From Atopsyche davidsoni (taxonomy: Eukaryota > Arthropoda > Insecta > Trichoptera > Hydrobiosidae), in assembly GCA_022113835.1 (NCBI GenBank), contig JAILWY010000004.1:4095501-4159500 (forward strand): DNA of 64,000 nucleotides, in the 5' to 3' direction. The notes beneath the pieces are model-generated. The model was given only the letters and a program-made list of their open reading frames with translations. It made no database searches and was not told the origin of the DNA. Numbering within the stretch: position 1 is the first letter of the stretch; every line of letters begins with the position of its first letter. This document shows positions 10,701 through 22,975 of the stretch, piece by piece. Made by a program: the position numbers and the translations under genes.

Positions 10701-13700
10701 TATCCAATTTTGTAAATAGTTTACTAAATTACGCTAGGCACTATATTTGTATAATAATAACAAGATATTATAAAAACTCACATTAAAGCAATGCATTAGA
10801 AAATTCGTTGAATATTTTTTCGTATTTAGCCCATCATTTTGAAAAAAATTGGAGATAAAATAATATTTGCGATGGCAAAACATTGATTCTATTTTTATTC
10901 TATTTATTGAAGCACGTTTTATTCTGAAATATGCTTGAAAGTCTTCAAATTCACTACCAAAGGATGTAGTTTTTCACAGAACAAGACAACCTTAAATGAC
11001 AAATGCTATTATTTGAACTAGGTCAGTGCAGTTCATAATCATACATCGTTTCTGATACTCCACCCGCCTGTCCAAGGTTCTCTCGATAAAAGCTTTTTGG
11101 TGTGCTCAAAGCCTTCTTGGCAAACTTTGCAATTTAAATATTCAATACTATGTAATTTTTTATCTTTTGTTTGATATACAAAACAGTAACTATTGAATAA
11201 AAGTATTTCACAAACTACTTGCTATCAAGAACACTAAATGCCAAATCAGAGTAAGACTTCTTAAATAGCCAACAAAGCCTCACTCTTCTTGAAAACGCAG
11301 CGAAACTAACTGCGTTAGTAAATAAATATTTATTTTAACGAAATTATTGAACCTTTTATAAGTAGCAGTGTTTTTCTTCGTATGTATAGTTTTATTTGCA
11401 GAAAAGTGATAATTTGAAATTAATAGAGATATCAAATCATCTTGATCACAGGGCATTTGCTTGTCGGTATTCATCTCAATTATTTAATAAACGATGTCCT
11501 CGTAGACGAGAGACTCGAGTGTAAACAAATTAAATAAAATGATCGTTTAATCCGCCATCTTATCTGCGGCCGCCATCCGTCTCTCTCGAGAGGCACTCGG
11601 GCGTAATGATACTCACCCCCCCCCTCGGGGATGTCGCCTGGGTGGGTGCAAAACGAAAGCCTTTTCCCGGAATGGTCGTTTACTCCCGAATTAAGCGAGC
11701 GATTCTTCAAATCTTATTTGTACTTTTGTTTCCTTTGTGTATTTTCGTGTTTCTCTTGAAGCCGCGCGCGTTGAAAAAATGATCAAGGTGCTTTTGTTTT
11801 CTATTTTGGAGATAAATCTAACTCCGGCATTGGATTTATAGATAGGTTTAAAAATACAGTGACATGGTCTTTTTATAGTTTTATTTGTGTTCTCTTACCG
11901 TGGCTATAAGTACATGATATATCTGAAGATAAATCCATTGTATTTACTACATTTATCTAATTATGAGTCGATCACAAATAAATCAAAATAATTATAAACA
12001 GTAGATAGTTTGTTAAAAAAATATATATATAAAACACCGTCTTTCTGTCACTATTTTTCAATTAATAAATTAAATTTTGACATAATAATCTCCATATCTT
12101 TATTTTATTTATTCGAAACAGTTGTAGTTATTTGTATACATTTTTATATAAATATATGTAAGTCGTTTGAGTTAGTTAAGTTTGAACTTTTAAATTACTT
12201 GTTGAAGAGTTAATATTAGATCTATATAGATTATAAAAGCACTTTCGTTTATAAATATACAATCAAAGAACTGTATTTATAAATTATTTTTCATGTATAA
12301 AAAGGTATATATTTTTGTGATTTTAGTATTAATGTTTTTTTTTTATAGAAGAGATATAACGAATAGATTTTTCTTTAAAGTAGTATAGTAAGTAAAAAGG
12401 AGCTTTTTATTTATTATACGACCAATAGTTCATTAGCTAAAGCTGAAAACTCGCGCAGGGGGAGAACCAAACCCGAGGGTTGGAAGCTAATGTGGCTAAA
12501 AGTCAATTAGAAACTTTACAGCTGCAGCACTGTACCATTTCTGAGCACGTCCTGATTCAATTCGAAAAATTCTAAAAATAACTACCCCTTGCTATATAAG
12601 TCGTTGAAAATATTTTTTATTTTGTCTCCGATCTTTTTATCCCCGTCGAATCGCAAAAAATAGTTTTATTTGCAAGCGAGCGCAGCGGCGTTGCTGTCAA
12701 GTTTCATTCCAGTTTATAAGTATAAACTTTGAATTTGTTATTTTTATTGAAATATTTGATGATTTAAATACATAGTATAATGATAATAAATTAAATCACT
12801 TAATGACTGGGGTTAGAAACAGCCTCGAGAGGTCAAAAAGACTTTCAAAACACCATGTAGACGAATACACCTGATACAAGATCAATAGTACAAAAAGGTG
12901 TTATCAAAATAGAAAGGTGGTAATAATAATATATATTTTATTTATATATGATTGCTAGAATATATATAATAATTATTTGATAGTAGATGTGATTTTTTTA
13001 ATGGAATCAAATAAATTTTGCGTTCTTGTCACTGCCATGGCCGTTCTTGTTATTCCGTCTCCTTTTTGCTCCCATGCGAGTAATCCAATTTGCAAAATGG
13101 CCGGGAAAGCAGAGAACATGGCGGATTTATTAAATATAAAATAGCGGTGGCGTGAAAATATTGTTTTTTTTTTAAGCACGCTTCTTCTTTAGTACACATG
13201 CCATTTTCTTTGAGCTAATTTTATGTTTTTATAAATAGCACTCATCAACCTAAAATCCGATAATTTTAAGGTAGCTTTTTTAATTGAATGATATTTTTTT
13301 ATATTTATTATAAATTAAGAATGTGTAGAAAATAATATTTATAAATATTTTCTGCCGTTCAGTGGTTATTTTTATTTCTCCTTTAAGAAACATTTCTTAA
13401 CAGAAAAACTGACGCAGAATTAAATACAGTATCAATTATTTAATGAACACATCTGAGTCGTTAATAACACTCTAAAGCTTTCGCATTATTTAAATTATCG
13501 TTAAATTTATAACGTCGGTTTAATTTCTCGAGAGTGGTTGAATGGGGACCTTGGACTTGTCGGAGCACGTGTGGTTAACATTTATACACTTTCTCTGGTC
13601 TGGTAGGATTAATAATATAATTTACATACCACGGGGTAGACGTTAACTTTAGGGGATTATTTTAGTCGCTTCGGATCAAATATAATGTTATGAGAGAGAT

Positions 13701-16490
13701 TAAACGGTGATATTTTAAATTAAATTATCCTGTCTGTGTAATTAAAAGACCCAAATTTTAGGGACCGTGTAACGACGGTAGATGTGATAAAACATTAATG
13801 TAATATTTTTATAATAACATTTGTTTGAATTCATTGAACTCGTGCTGTAAAGAAAAAATGAGTGCTCGGGTTAAAACATTTAAAAAATTTTATAAACAAT
13901 AAATGTTCAATAGTACATAGCGATGCTGTTTTAATTGCATTTTGCCTTAATCTGCTGTCATAAAACTCTGATTTTTGTCTTAAATCCCATTGCCAAATTT
14001 GCTATCTGATTCGGTTGAATCAAAGCGCTTTTTGTTTGATTTTCAAAAGACCAAGACTTGGAATTTAAAAGCCTTCGCAGAGCGTAAAGCCAGTTCGGAT
14101 ACTAATCACATCTTGAATCTCTGAACCGCACCTGAATAATAATGAGACGTTTGAGAATATTTTTGTTAGCTTGGCGAGAATCTTCATCCCTCGTGTATGC
14201 TTCATGGCGGAGCTCGAGTTGGGCATAAATAACTCGGCCATCTTGAAAACTATGGGGCTGCTTCACGTCGATACACGACCAAGTCCTGACTAGTAACTAC
14301 TTCACCTTCTACAAACACTTATAAATATTCAGGAAAACATCAAGTTTTGACGCAGAAGATAACCGCACATGGAATGTATGATCAGAATACATAAATAATA
14401 TCAGAGTATATGACTTCACATATTTAAGTTACATTGAATAAGACATGAGAATACTCTTTCTACGTGTATATTATTGTTATATTTAATCAAGTTTTTAAAA
14501 ACAATTTTTTTTCAAAAAAATATTGTATCATCTTTCAATGAAGCCCGCGTATGTTATTAATCTTATATAAATTTTATTTACTTTATTGGCGTCATCTATT
14601 TACCTTCTTTCGAGATTCCTTCTCTATTTCTAGACCCCGAAATTTCAGAGAAATACATGTACTATAGCATCAATACGTTTTTTTTTTTAATTATACGTTA
14701 ATAATCGTTATTTTCACGTATATCAAAAATATATACTTTAAAAATACATCTTACTTTGCAACAGAAGCCAATGACTTCATATACCTGTATTTGACTCATG
14801 TTGATTATGTTTACGGTTTATTTTAAGGGTGTGTTTTCCGTACTTGCTTTACATACGTATAAATAAAATAATATCCCGTATCTCTCTGGAAGCTATGTAA
14901 CTTTGACCGTATGTTATATATTCCCAGAAGAATGCTTGCAGGTAGGTGCAGCGCCTCTAATATTCCCTTGTACGTAAATAACCAAGCTACCCCGAGCAGA
15001 GTCCATTTGTGCGGAGATATTATGTAAATCGGGGAAAGGTTTTTATGACAAACCCAAGGCCCTTGCCGCCGCAAACAAACTCTGCTATTTTTTCAACTGT
15101 GCGCTCTTCTAAGAAGTGCTGATTAGAAGGCAAATATTTATTTCAGCGAGGCCAAAAAATGTAGAAAATTGGCACCCTGTTCAAACCATAATTTATCAAA
15201 CATTTTTTTATTTATCGGTCTTTCATTTCCCGTTTTTTGGGGTATTTTTACAAGTAATTTTAAGTCAAATCTTTTGTAAAGAAACACTTTTATAGGTTTT
15301 AATACAATAATATGATATATGCCCAGCAACAACTGACATAAAAATATTGGTACCTAAGTTTGATTGCAAATACTTATCTCTGTTACTAGTTAAAATAACG
15401 CTGTCTACGTAAATTTTTTATCATATCGTAAATCTGGTATTAATACATATTATTCTTCTTCTATTTTTATGGAGAACCATAAAAAATATATATATACTCG
15501 TATATATATATTTACCGTCTATTTTTAACTACTACCCTTTTCTTTTTAACTCTCGGCTCTAATTTGGCGAGGCCAATTAAACCTTTCGGCCAGTCGCACC
15601 AAGTCATAATATTTCACGTAATTGGCTTGAAAAATCTAAATAAAAATATATTTTTATTTTGATGTTTATTTATTTTATTTTATTTTATTAACATAAAAAA
15701 AATTACTTACATTTTTCGATTTACGCTTCAAAAAAACTGGCATAAGCAAGAAGCTGTTCAGTTCCCACTATTTTTTCTGATTATAATCAAAACACTGTTT
15801 AACACTGTTAAAATATATTTGCCCTTAAATTAATTCATACGTACTTTTTAGTGAGCATTAACGAGGGGCAGCAACACGTCCGAGTGTTTTTTTATATATT
15901 TTACTACAGCAAGAACAGATTGTTGATATTTTATTTTTCGCTCAGTACAAAGCTTGTTTTGATAACAAGCAGAACGTGCAAACTTTAATATAATATTTCA
16001 ACAAAATATTTGAAAACACCCTTACTAAGGCACGCCACGATTATAATTATGAAAAGCTTTTTTTGTATTATAAAATGTTGCGTATATGTAAGCTGATACT
16101 CTAAAACTACATGTGCCATGAAAACTTCTGTAAAACTGTATACTTTTTTAATATACGTTAATCATTTGTATTTAAATGCGTATTTTCTAAAGTAATTTAT
16201 AATTGTTTTAAAATTCCTAAAAATATATTTTAGAGTAAACATTTTTGCAATAGAAGTATACAGAAATTAATTATTAATTCATTCAACAAAAAATCCGTTT
16301 TGAGCATCAATTTTATGAAATTTTTAAGCATTTATGTTTAAAAGTACAACAGAAAGTATTTTTAAAAATAGTCTCAAGTGTTATGCATCAAACAGATATC
16401 AACGTTTTTGAGTTATTCAACGGTTGTTTCTTGCAATTTTTATTTATAATACTAAACTAAACTAAACTGTTTTTAGCTATATTTAGTTAT
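10701..16490. other. Long gene-poor stretch
   Basis: No exon, RNA gene or shared repeat recognised. Less AT-rich islands with GCCAT (YY1/Pho-like) strings occur at about 11480-11720, 13010-13150 and 14160-14300. The first is C-rich and lacks long ORFs in useful frames. Short AT microsatellites occur (for example near 15490). The islands could be regulatory or unannotated first exons; the sequence alone does not decide. Confidence 0.4.
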
Positions 16491-16534
16491 GTATCTGATG
16501 ATGACCTAGTTTATTTGGTCGAAACTAGTCATGC
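16491..16534 (+). ncRNA. Hammerhead ribozyme motif, second copy
   Basis: Stem I GUAU/AUGC (one G-U pair), core CUGAUGA (16495-16501), extra U (16502), stem II GACC/GGUC across a 10-nt loop, GAAAC (16521-16525), two-base loop, GUC (16528-16530). Every catalytic position of copy 1 is kept, while the loop of stem II differs in length and sequence. Confidence 0.58.
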
Positions 16535-16640
16535 CAAAAATATAATAAACTCAAAGTGAAGACGAAATACAAAGTTACTTTTATCATTATAATAATGGAT
16601 CTTCACCAATTAAATGACTTGTCCCTCGACAAGATTTTTA
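16491..16640 (+). repeat. Penelope-like (?) repeat with hammerhead motif, copy 2
   Basis: Same order of blocks as 5522-5670: ribozyme, 'ataataaactcaaagtgaaga', then 'gatcttcacc..ttaaatgacttgtcc' and 'acaagatt'. The copies are clearly diverged. The left inverted arm of copy 1 is missing; instead there is a short ACTAA tandem run just upstream. Confidence 0.6.
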
Positions 16641-19600
16641 TTTATGTTCTGGAAATTCTTTTTCGACACACAAGGAAAAAGGAGCTAGCAACATTATATT
16701 TGCATGCCTTTTCAAGGCTGTTGCTTCCTATATAAGTTAACAGCCGAGACGGTTACCGGTCGAGAGGAGGACTGGTAAATTACATGAGAAGTATGCAAGG
16801 CTCCGGTGTCTGGTGGGACCACCATTTCTGGGGCTCTTCAATAATTCACCTGAGCAAGGTCCATAACATGGGGTCGAGTGAAGCTGCTGAACCATACTAA
16901 TAACCACTTGCTCACTCGTCTATCATCCCTTCGCCGATATAATGAAAAGAGGTTTCCCTGATTTTTCGTACTACAAATCCTTTACACTGGTTGAGATTGT
17001 TTGGACCTGCTTGTACCAAAAATAATATCTGTAAATATTTTTATTTTTATTGTAATTAAACTTGAAACCTGCTTCCAGATAAATCATAAATAATTTTCAA
17101 AAAACCGATCTATAGTTTATATGCTTTATATTTTCATATCATAATATAAATAAAATATCTTAAAAATACTGAATTACTAAAAAAGTCTAGGGGGTCTAGT
17201 CTTCGGTTTTACCTGTACTTTTCATAGCAATTTTTTAAGTAATAATATTTAGTGGAGCAGCGACATGTTTTCTTCGATTACTAAATCGACTGTCAAACCA
17301 CAAATCACGTAGTTTTTATCAAAAATACAATCCTTTGGGGAAATTACATACTTGGCTTCTAGCCAAAAGTGTTTTAAAAATACCAGACGGTTTTATTTCA
17401 CAAGTTTCCTGAACTCATATTAAGAGGTAAATTTCAGGCTATATTTATTACACGTAAATTTACATATAAAGTAGTGAATATCGGTCATGGATTTTTCAGT
17501 AAATCTATATAATTCCTCATAAAAATATTAAGTTAGACTTGAGTTTTTTTTAATAAAAAGCCGTAAATTTTTGCTTACAAAAAAGGATTATATTTTAAAG
17601 TAAAAAATTGATTTAAATAGTGATATGGCAACGTTGTTTTATTCCAGAGGTCTGTAGAAGACATTTTGGATTGAGGTAAGATTTATTCATGAAAACCATT
17701 TACGTATGACCTTTAAAAATGAAACCAAAAGTCTAGACGTGAAAAATATATAGTCAAGCTTATCTGCAGTATAAAACCATGATAAAGTCTTAGGAATGAA
17801 ATCCGTGTGTGTTTATTCAAAAATTAATTTAAAAAAGACAATGTCAATTGTACCTATATTTCTAATGACAAAAAATAAAAACAAACCTTCAGAATGCTAA
17901 TATTTTTTTAGCTGGAGATTTATTGACAGTAAATCTTTAAAAAATAAACAATATCGATCCCTGCAGTTTTGTTGTTTCGCAAATTTTCAGTGTCGAAGAA
18001 TAATTAAGGCACTGGAATAGCCACGCTAATATATATATAAGATATATAAATTATTCTAAATGTTGTATTCTTCTTCTTCAAGTGTCTTACTTCAGAAGAC
18101 GTTTGAGGGCCATCTCACTGAAAGTATGGTTGTCCAAGGCATAAATTGGCTGTAAAATATTGCTATGTAGCTATCTTTAATTGTTTTCTAAGTTCTGTAT
18201 TCATCAAGGCAGTAACTTTCTACTCTCACAAAATAATATTTCTATGAAACATTACGCGAATGTTTATTCAACAGTCAATATTAGCATCTCGCTTTTACAG
18301 TATTAAGTACTGAAAAGTACGTTTAAATTATTATAAAGTCTCTGGAGGTCTTTGTTTAAGATAAATGAAGTAATTCTCTAGTAGTTCAATGCATTTATTT
18401 ATAAACTCAGTGCGCTATTTTTGTTGATCGAGTTCTTCCCAAGAGACGTTCTCAGCTAAGTGCTGATATATGAGACGTCCCCTCCGAGGAACTCCGGCAC
18501 TCTCTCAAAGACAAGCGCTATGAGCAAAGCTTTTAATGTTTTATTTGAGATTACACAAAGTATCTCAAAACTCACACAAGAGTGGAATCCACGAAAACGT
18601 ATAAACTCTCAACAAAAAAAATTCTACTCATAACCAAAACATTCATAAAAACTAGATGTGTGAAAAATAACTGTATTATTCAATAAGGTTTCAACAATAA
18701 ACATTACCTTGGAGATTAAATCTGTATACATAGTCACAGTATATAAATTGAAAACACATCGATACTTCGGCTTTAACATTATCTGTAAGATATGTTTTTC
18801 AGAAAAATGAAAAAAATGTGTCATAACTAACATGGGATAATGCCTTAGTCACGCATAGATTTAACTAAATTGAAAATATTTTCAGGGAATTATCGAGTGT
18901 GTGTTGAGTTGTGCTGCTACCCTTTCAGTTGTTTACAGAGCTTTGATGGGGGTAAGCAAATAACACAGTTTTTTGACGAGTGTGATCGGGTGGAATTTTT
19001 TCAGTCGGGTGAGTGCGGGGAGAGGACTTGCCTCGTGTAAACAAGACATTCAAACAATCCAGCGACGTTATGTATATACACTTAAATGGGTATGGTTGAT
19101 ATTAAATACACATTTAATAAAAAAACCAATAATTTATTTAAAATTTAACACATTAGACACGGCTTACGTGCTTTTACATTTTATCCAGGATTTACGGTAA
19201 TTTGTGTGAGAATCGTCGTTCGAGAGCATTCTTCAAAACAAATATATAATTTTACAGTATATAAGAAGTGTATTGTCTCTGTAAAAAGCGTAGTTTTTAT
19301 GCTCCAGCCGGTAGTTTTAGGAGACGCAAAATGTACATATATATTGTAAGCTGTAAAAAAACATCGTAGATTTTTCTTCTATATGTATGACAGACCAATT
19401 TGAGTATTGGATTGCTTGTCCAGCGATATTTTTACAGATAACTGACTTTTTTAAATTTATTCATGATGTATTTACTTATGAGTTTTTAAAGTAGTAATTT
19501 TTATTATTGTTGATAATGTTTGGAAGCTTTACTTGTAAAATTGTATATATATATATATTTAACGTAAATATTGTGATGATCATGTTACATTATGACTGGC

Positions 19601-19920
19601 TATCATCATGTATTGGTTTAGTAATAATAATTATTTGCCATCTCCCCAACCTTATTAGCTTATCAGAGATCACAATTTCTGATTACAGCAGATTTGTAAA
19701 TGGTTGCACAACAAAATGCAACTACATATTTCAACTCAGAGTGCAAATAAAAATGAAACGAATATTTATTTATCTCCAATGGCCGTCTGTAAAGATACCT
19801 TGTCTTATAATTCTATAGCTGAACTGACAAAAAATTACTTTATTTTGGTTTTTTTGTTTGCAAACAAACTATTGAAGAGAGTGACAACGAGGGGTCATTT
19901 TCGAGAAGAGGTGTGCGGGA
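16641..19920. other. Intergenic, no gene seen
   Basis: A diverged piece of the 'TCTTCTTC...TTTCACTGA' repeat is visible at about 18065-18140. A GC-richer patch at 16740-16940 and one at 18410-18530 have no ORF of interest. A 25-codon stretch at about 18708-18782 (minus) has fair splice sites but nothing to support it. Confidence 0.4.
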
Positions 19921-19921
19921 C

Positions 19922-19938
19922 GGTTAGGTTAGGTTAGG
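19922..19938 (+). repeat. Interstitial telomere-type repeat (TTAGG)3
   Basis: Three perfect TTAGG units plus part of a fourth, directly left of the fold-back element at 19948. TTAGG is the ancestral arthropod telomere unit. The tract is too short to show a chromosome end. Confidence 0.6.
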
Positions 19939-19947
19939 GACAAAAAT

Positions 19948-20083
19948 GCTGCCTACACACGCTGCGACACAATTGACAACCGAACGAGAATAAGCCAAAA
20001 GTGTTTTGGGTGTTTTGCACTATTGGATGCTATTGGCTATTTGATATTCGGTTGTTGGTTGTGTCACGACGTGTGGAGACAGC
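19948..20083. mobile_element. Fold-back MITE (136 bp)
   Basis: The arms begin GCTGCCTACACACGCTGCGA and, reversed, GCTGTCTCCACACGTCGTGA; both continue CACAA...CAACCGAA. One-ended or degenerate relatives lie at 44282-44405 and 59985-60065. No coding capacity. Superfamily undetermined. Confidence 0.75.
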
Positions 20084-20089
20084 TTATAA

Positions 20090-20300
20090 TGATAAGCCAC
20101 AGTGTGGGGCAAAATGAGGCGGTGGTGTACGCCACAGGGTGGTGAGGGGCTAATAGAGACGGTAACAGATGAGAAACGATGTGGGGCGATAAAGGGTTGT
20201 TAAGATGGTGAGAGGTGTAAATTGGCGGTAAAAAAACAGTGAAGGGCAGTAATAGACGATAAGAACCAATAACGACAGTAAGAAGATAAGACTGGCAAAA
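20090..20300. repeat. Degenerate purine-rich short-period repeat
   Basis: Repeated variations on GGGGC(G/A)ATAA, GGTGAGGGG and GACGGTAA, with no exact period. It explains the 100-codon minus ORF across this stretch, which is therefore not called. Confidence 0.4.
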
Positions 20301-22305
20301 AAACGAAACTTGTAATTTGATATATTTTAATATCTCACTATTTTCTCTTGGCGTATATCTCTCCATTTACAAAAAATAATTTACCTTAGAGGTAAACTAT
20401 TCTAGTTCACATGCGAAGGAACTTAACAGTAAAAAAAACTGCATACACTGTAAGATTTTCTTAGGGTAGGAAAAACTTTTGAAGTATTCATTGTAACAAA
20501 ATGTGCAGAAACCGACAAAGAGAAAGTTTTCCCACCAATGGAGGACATGGCTATGTTATAATAAACTGCATGAAAATTTTCCTTTACACAATCTCTGTAG
20601 CTACAATTTCAGATAGTGGAACACTGAATTATAAAGTACGTCGTACATCATTGTACTTCCTTGTCTTTATTACTACTTGTCCTATATTTTAGAACAATAG
20701 TAGACATCCCTTTGAATCAAGGGAAGAGGTTTATCATAGATAGTGTAGGTGCTACCAAAAACGGTATTTCTTTGCCAAAGTACATAGAGCGTAGTATTAG
20801 ATAATATATAGATTGAATTACTGGCCAAGTTGTTGGATCAACAAAGGAAGAAAATCCCCTTTCTGGCAAGATAATCTAAATTGGCTTTCAGGGGACGTCT
20901 CAAAAATAGCATGCTCAAGATTTTTGGAATCATTTATACAATAACAATTAACATATAATATACAAATAATTATCGAACAACGTGTTATTTATCCCTTTTT
21001 TGTATTTTGTTTGAGAATGTGCCTTTTATAATTTTTAGAAAAAAAAATTACGAGCAATTAATACAGATTTATTTATAATGATACAACCAAATAAACATCA
21101 ATATTTTGAATGATAAATGGTTATTTATGCGACTTTTTCTAATTAATTATTTTTGTGCCCAATAATAGAAAATATATCAGAGTTCAGCCGAATGACGTTC
21201 CTCGTAAACACAATTAGTCTCTATAGAAAAAAGACTTCCTTGGAACACCAAACAAGGTTTACAGAAATTTGTATCTACTTGTTTTGAAATATTTTAGTAA
21301 TTATATATTAAAATTTTACTTAATTTAATAAATATTTATTTTGAATTTTTTGTTGTAATTTTAAAGAAAGCGATTTTTTTTTACACAGCAAGTAAAACAC
21401 CAATAAAATAACAAAGCTTTTGCAAAGATCGCGGAGGCTTTCGGTGGCTCTGAAAACTGACAGCCGGGATTCAAAATGATGTGAACGAGCCTGCGGGACT
21501 AAATAAATATATTTAAAGTGTAATTTAGAATATATAAATGCAATGTTTCTCTTTTCCTCCCTCGAGGGTGGGGGCTTAACCGCGACTACCGACGGACCCC
21601 CGCCCTCTCCACGGAGCCACCCCTCACGAAGCCGGAGCAAACAAGGAGCCGGAGTTATCCCAACTAAGTAAATACCTAAGCCCTGGTGCTAATTTTAGCT
21701 GTACTTGCGCTTGCTTCGAATTCTCAAAACGTTAGAAAGCCAATCTTGGGGAAAGGTTGTTAAGATCTCCCGCAGATACGCTCGTGAATGTTGTTTTTAA
21801 TTTTTTTTTTCCGCAGCGGTTTTATAAAAGTAGCAAGCTAACAAATAATATTTTGAATAACTATAGTTTTTTTCACCTGAACTATCTAATATAAAGCTTT
21901 CGGAGTTGAACTATTTATTATTGAATTTAAACAAACGTATTAAAAACTGTTTAATGTTTAACTACCGATGGTAAAAATATATCACCCAACACCGTCGATT
22001 TTATTGTAATAATATTTTTTCATGTTTTATGAATTTAATTATACGAAAAGACGAAATACGAAAAACATTTACTTGCATTAAATTACGAAAGCATTAAATT
22101 GCATGAATTAAAAACTTAGAAATAAATGAAGGAATGTTTAAAAAAACAGTATCTTTAAAATAGGCATTTATTGCATAGTTTATATCAATTAAAAAGCAAA
22201 ACATAAACAAATATATTATTGCAGTGAAATTTCACATCAATCCATTTTATGATATTTTGTAGTATGTAATTATAAAGATGTATATGAAAAACAATCACAG
22301 TATAT
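20301..22305. other. Intergenic, no gene seen
   Basis: AT-rich with chance ORFs. A GC-richer patch at about 21540-21780 overlaps a 106-codon minus ORF with no domain or splice context. Confidence 0.4.
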
Positions 22306-22665
22306 ACGAGGTGAGGCATTCCTGATGAACACATTATAATAAAAAAAATTCCAAATGATTATTTTGGTAATGAGCGGTTTTGATTTTGAAAGCCTTCAAT
22401 TACAAAATTGCTCCCGTTATCTTATATACTGAACTGAGGTACATTTTTTTTATAATGAAAAATGCTTTTTGCAAAATCAGTCTAAAATGTTATCTTCTTC
22501 TTCATCAAGTGTCTCTCCTCACAGGAGGTTGGCGACCTTTTCACTGAGCATATACTCATGCATCTAAGGGGAAAGTAGTGTAGTGCCCGGTTCTTCTACA
22601 CCGCAGTTTTATATTTGAAGGAAAAGTCTGCGCATTGCTGCTGCCCAATAGCATTATTATATTTA
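22306..22665 (+). repeat. Dispersed repeat also found at CRYM exon 2
   Basis: Matches the reverse complement of 48230-48710 in the same order: ACGAGGTGAG, CCTGATGAACAC, 'aaaaaaaattccaaatg', 'gttatcttcttctt', 'caggaggttggcgacc', 'cccaatagcattatta'. Fragments also occur at about 18065-18140, 28205-28365 and, weakly, 38425-38500. No ORF; class unknown. Confidence 0.65.
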
Positions 22666-22880
22666 TTTATATATAGGTAGCTTTAATTTTTTTTTTAAAT
22701 TATACTTTGAAGGTCGTGGTCCTGCTTATGACGGGTATTGATGACCGTCGGCAGCTGACGGATTGAAAACATATTCCCGTCTATCGACCGGCGCGGGGAG
22801 GGAAGCCATCGTCAATCACGAAAGCACCGAGGCATCGCGCTTCTCAATTCTAGACGGGAGCTATCGGATATCTGGTGGCT

Positions 22881-22975
22881 GCCAGGGGGCCAGGGGGCCA
22901 GGGGGCCAGGGGGCCCGGGGACCAGGGGGCCCGGGGACCAGGGGGCCCGGGGACCAAGGGGCCCCGCGACCCCTC
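22881..22975 (+). repeat. G-rich minisatellite
   Basis: About four 8-bp units GGGGGCCA are followed by three 16-bp units CGGGGACCAGGGGGCC, a two-tier tandem repeat in otherwise AT-rich DNA. Runs of four or five G on the plus strand could form G-quadruplexes. It opens G/P-rich ORFs in several frames that are not genes. Confidence 0.85.

Noticed and set aside
18708..18782. 75-nt exon with fair splice sites (minus)
   Set aside because: A short open frame with GT/AG is expected by chance; no partner exon or homology.
20064..20366. 100-codon minus ORF
   Set aside because: Lies over a degenerate purine-rich repeat and the end of a MITE.
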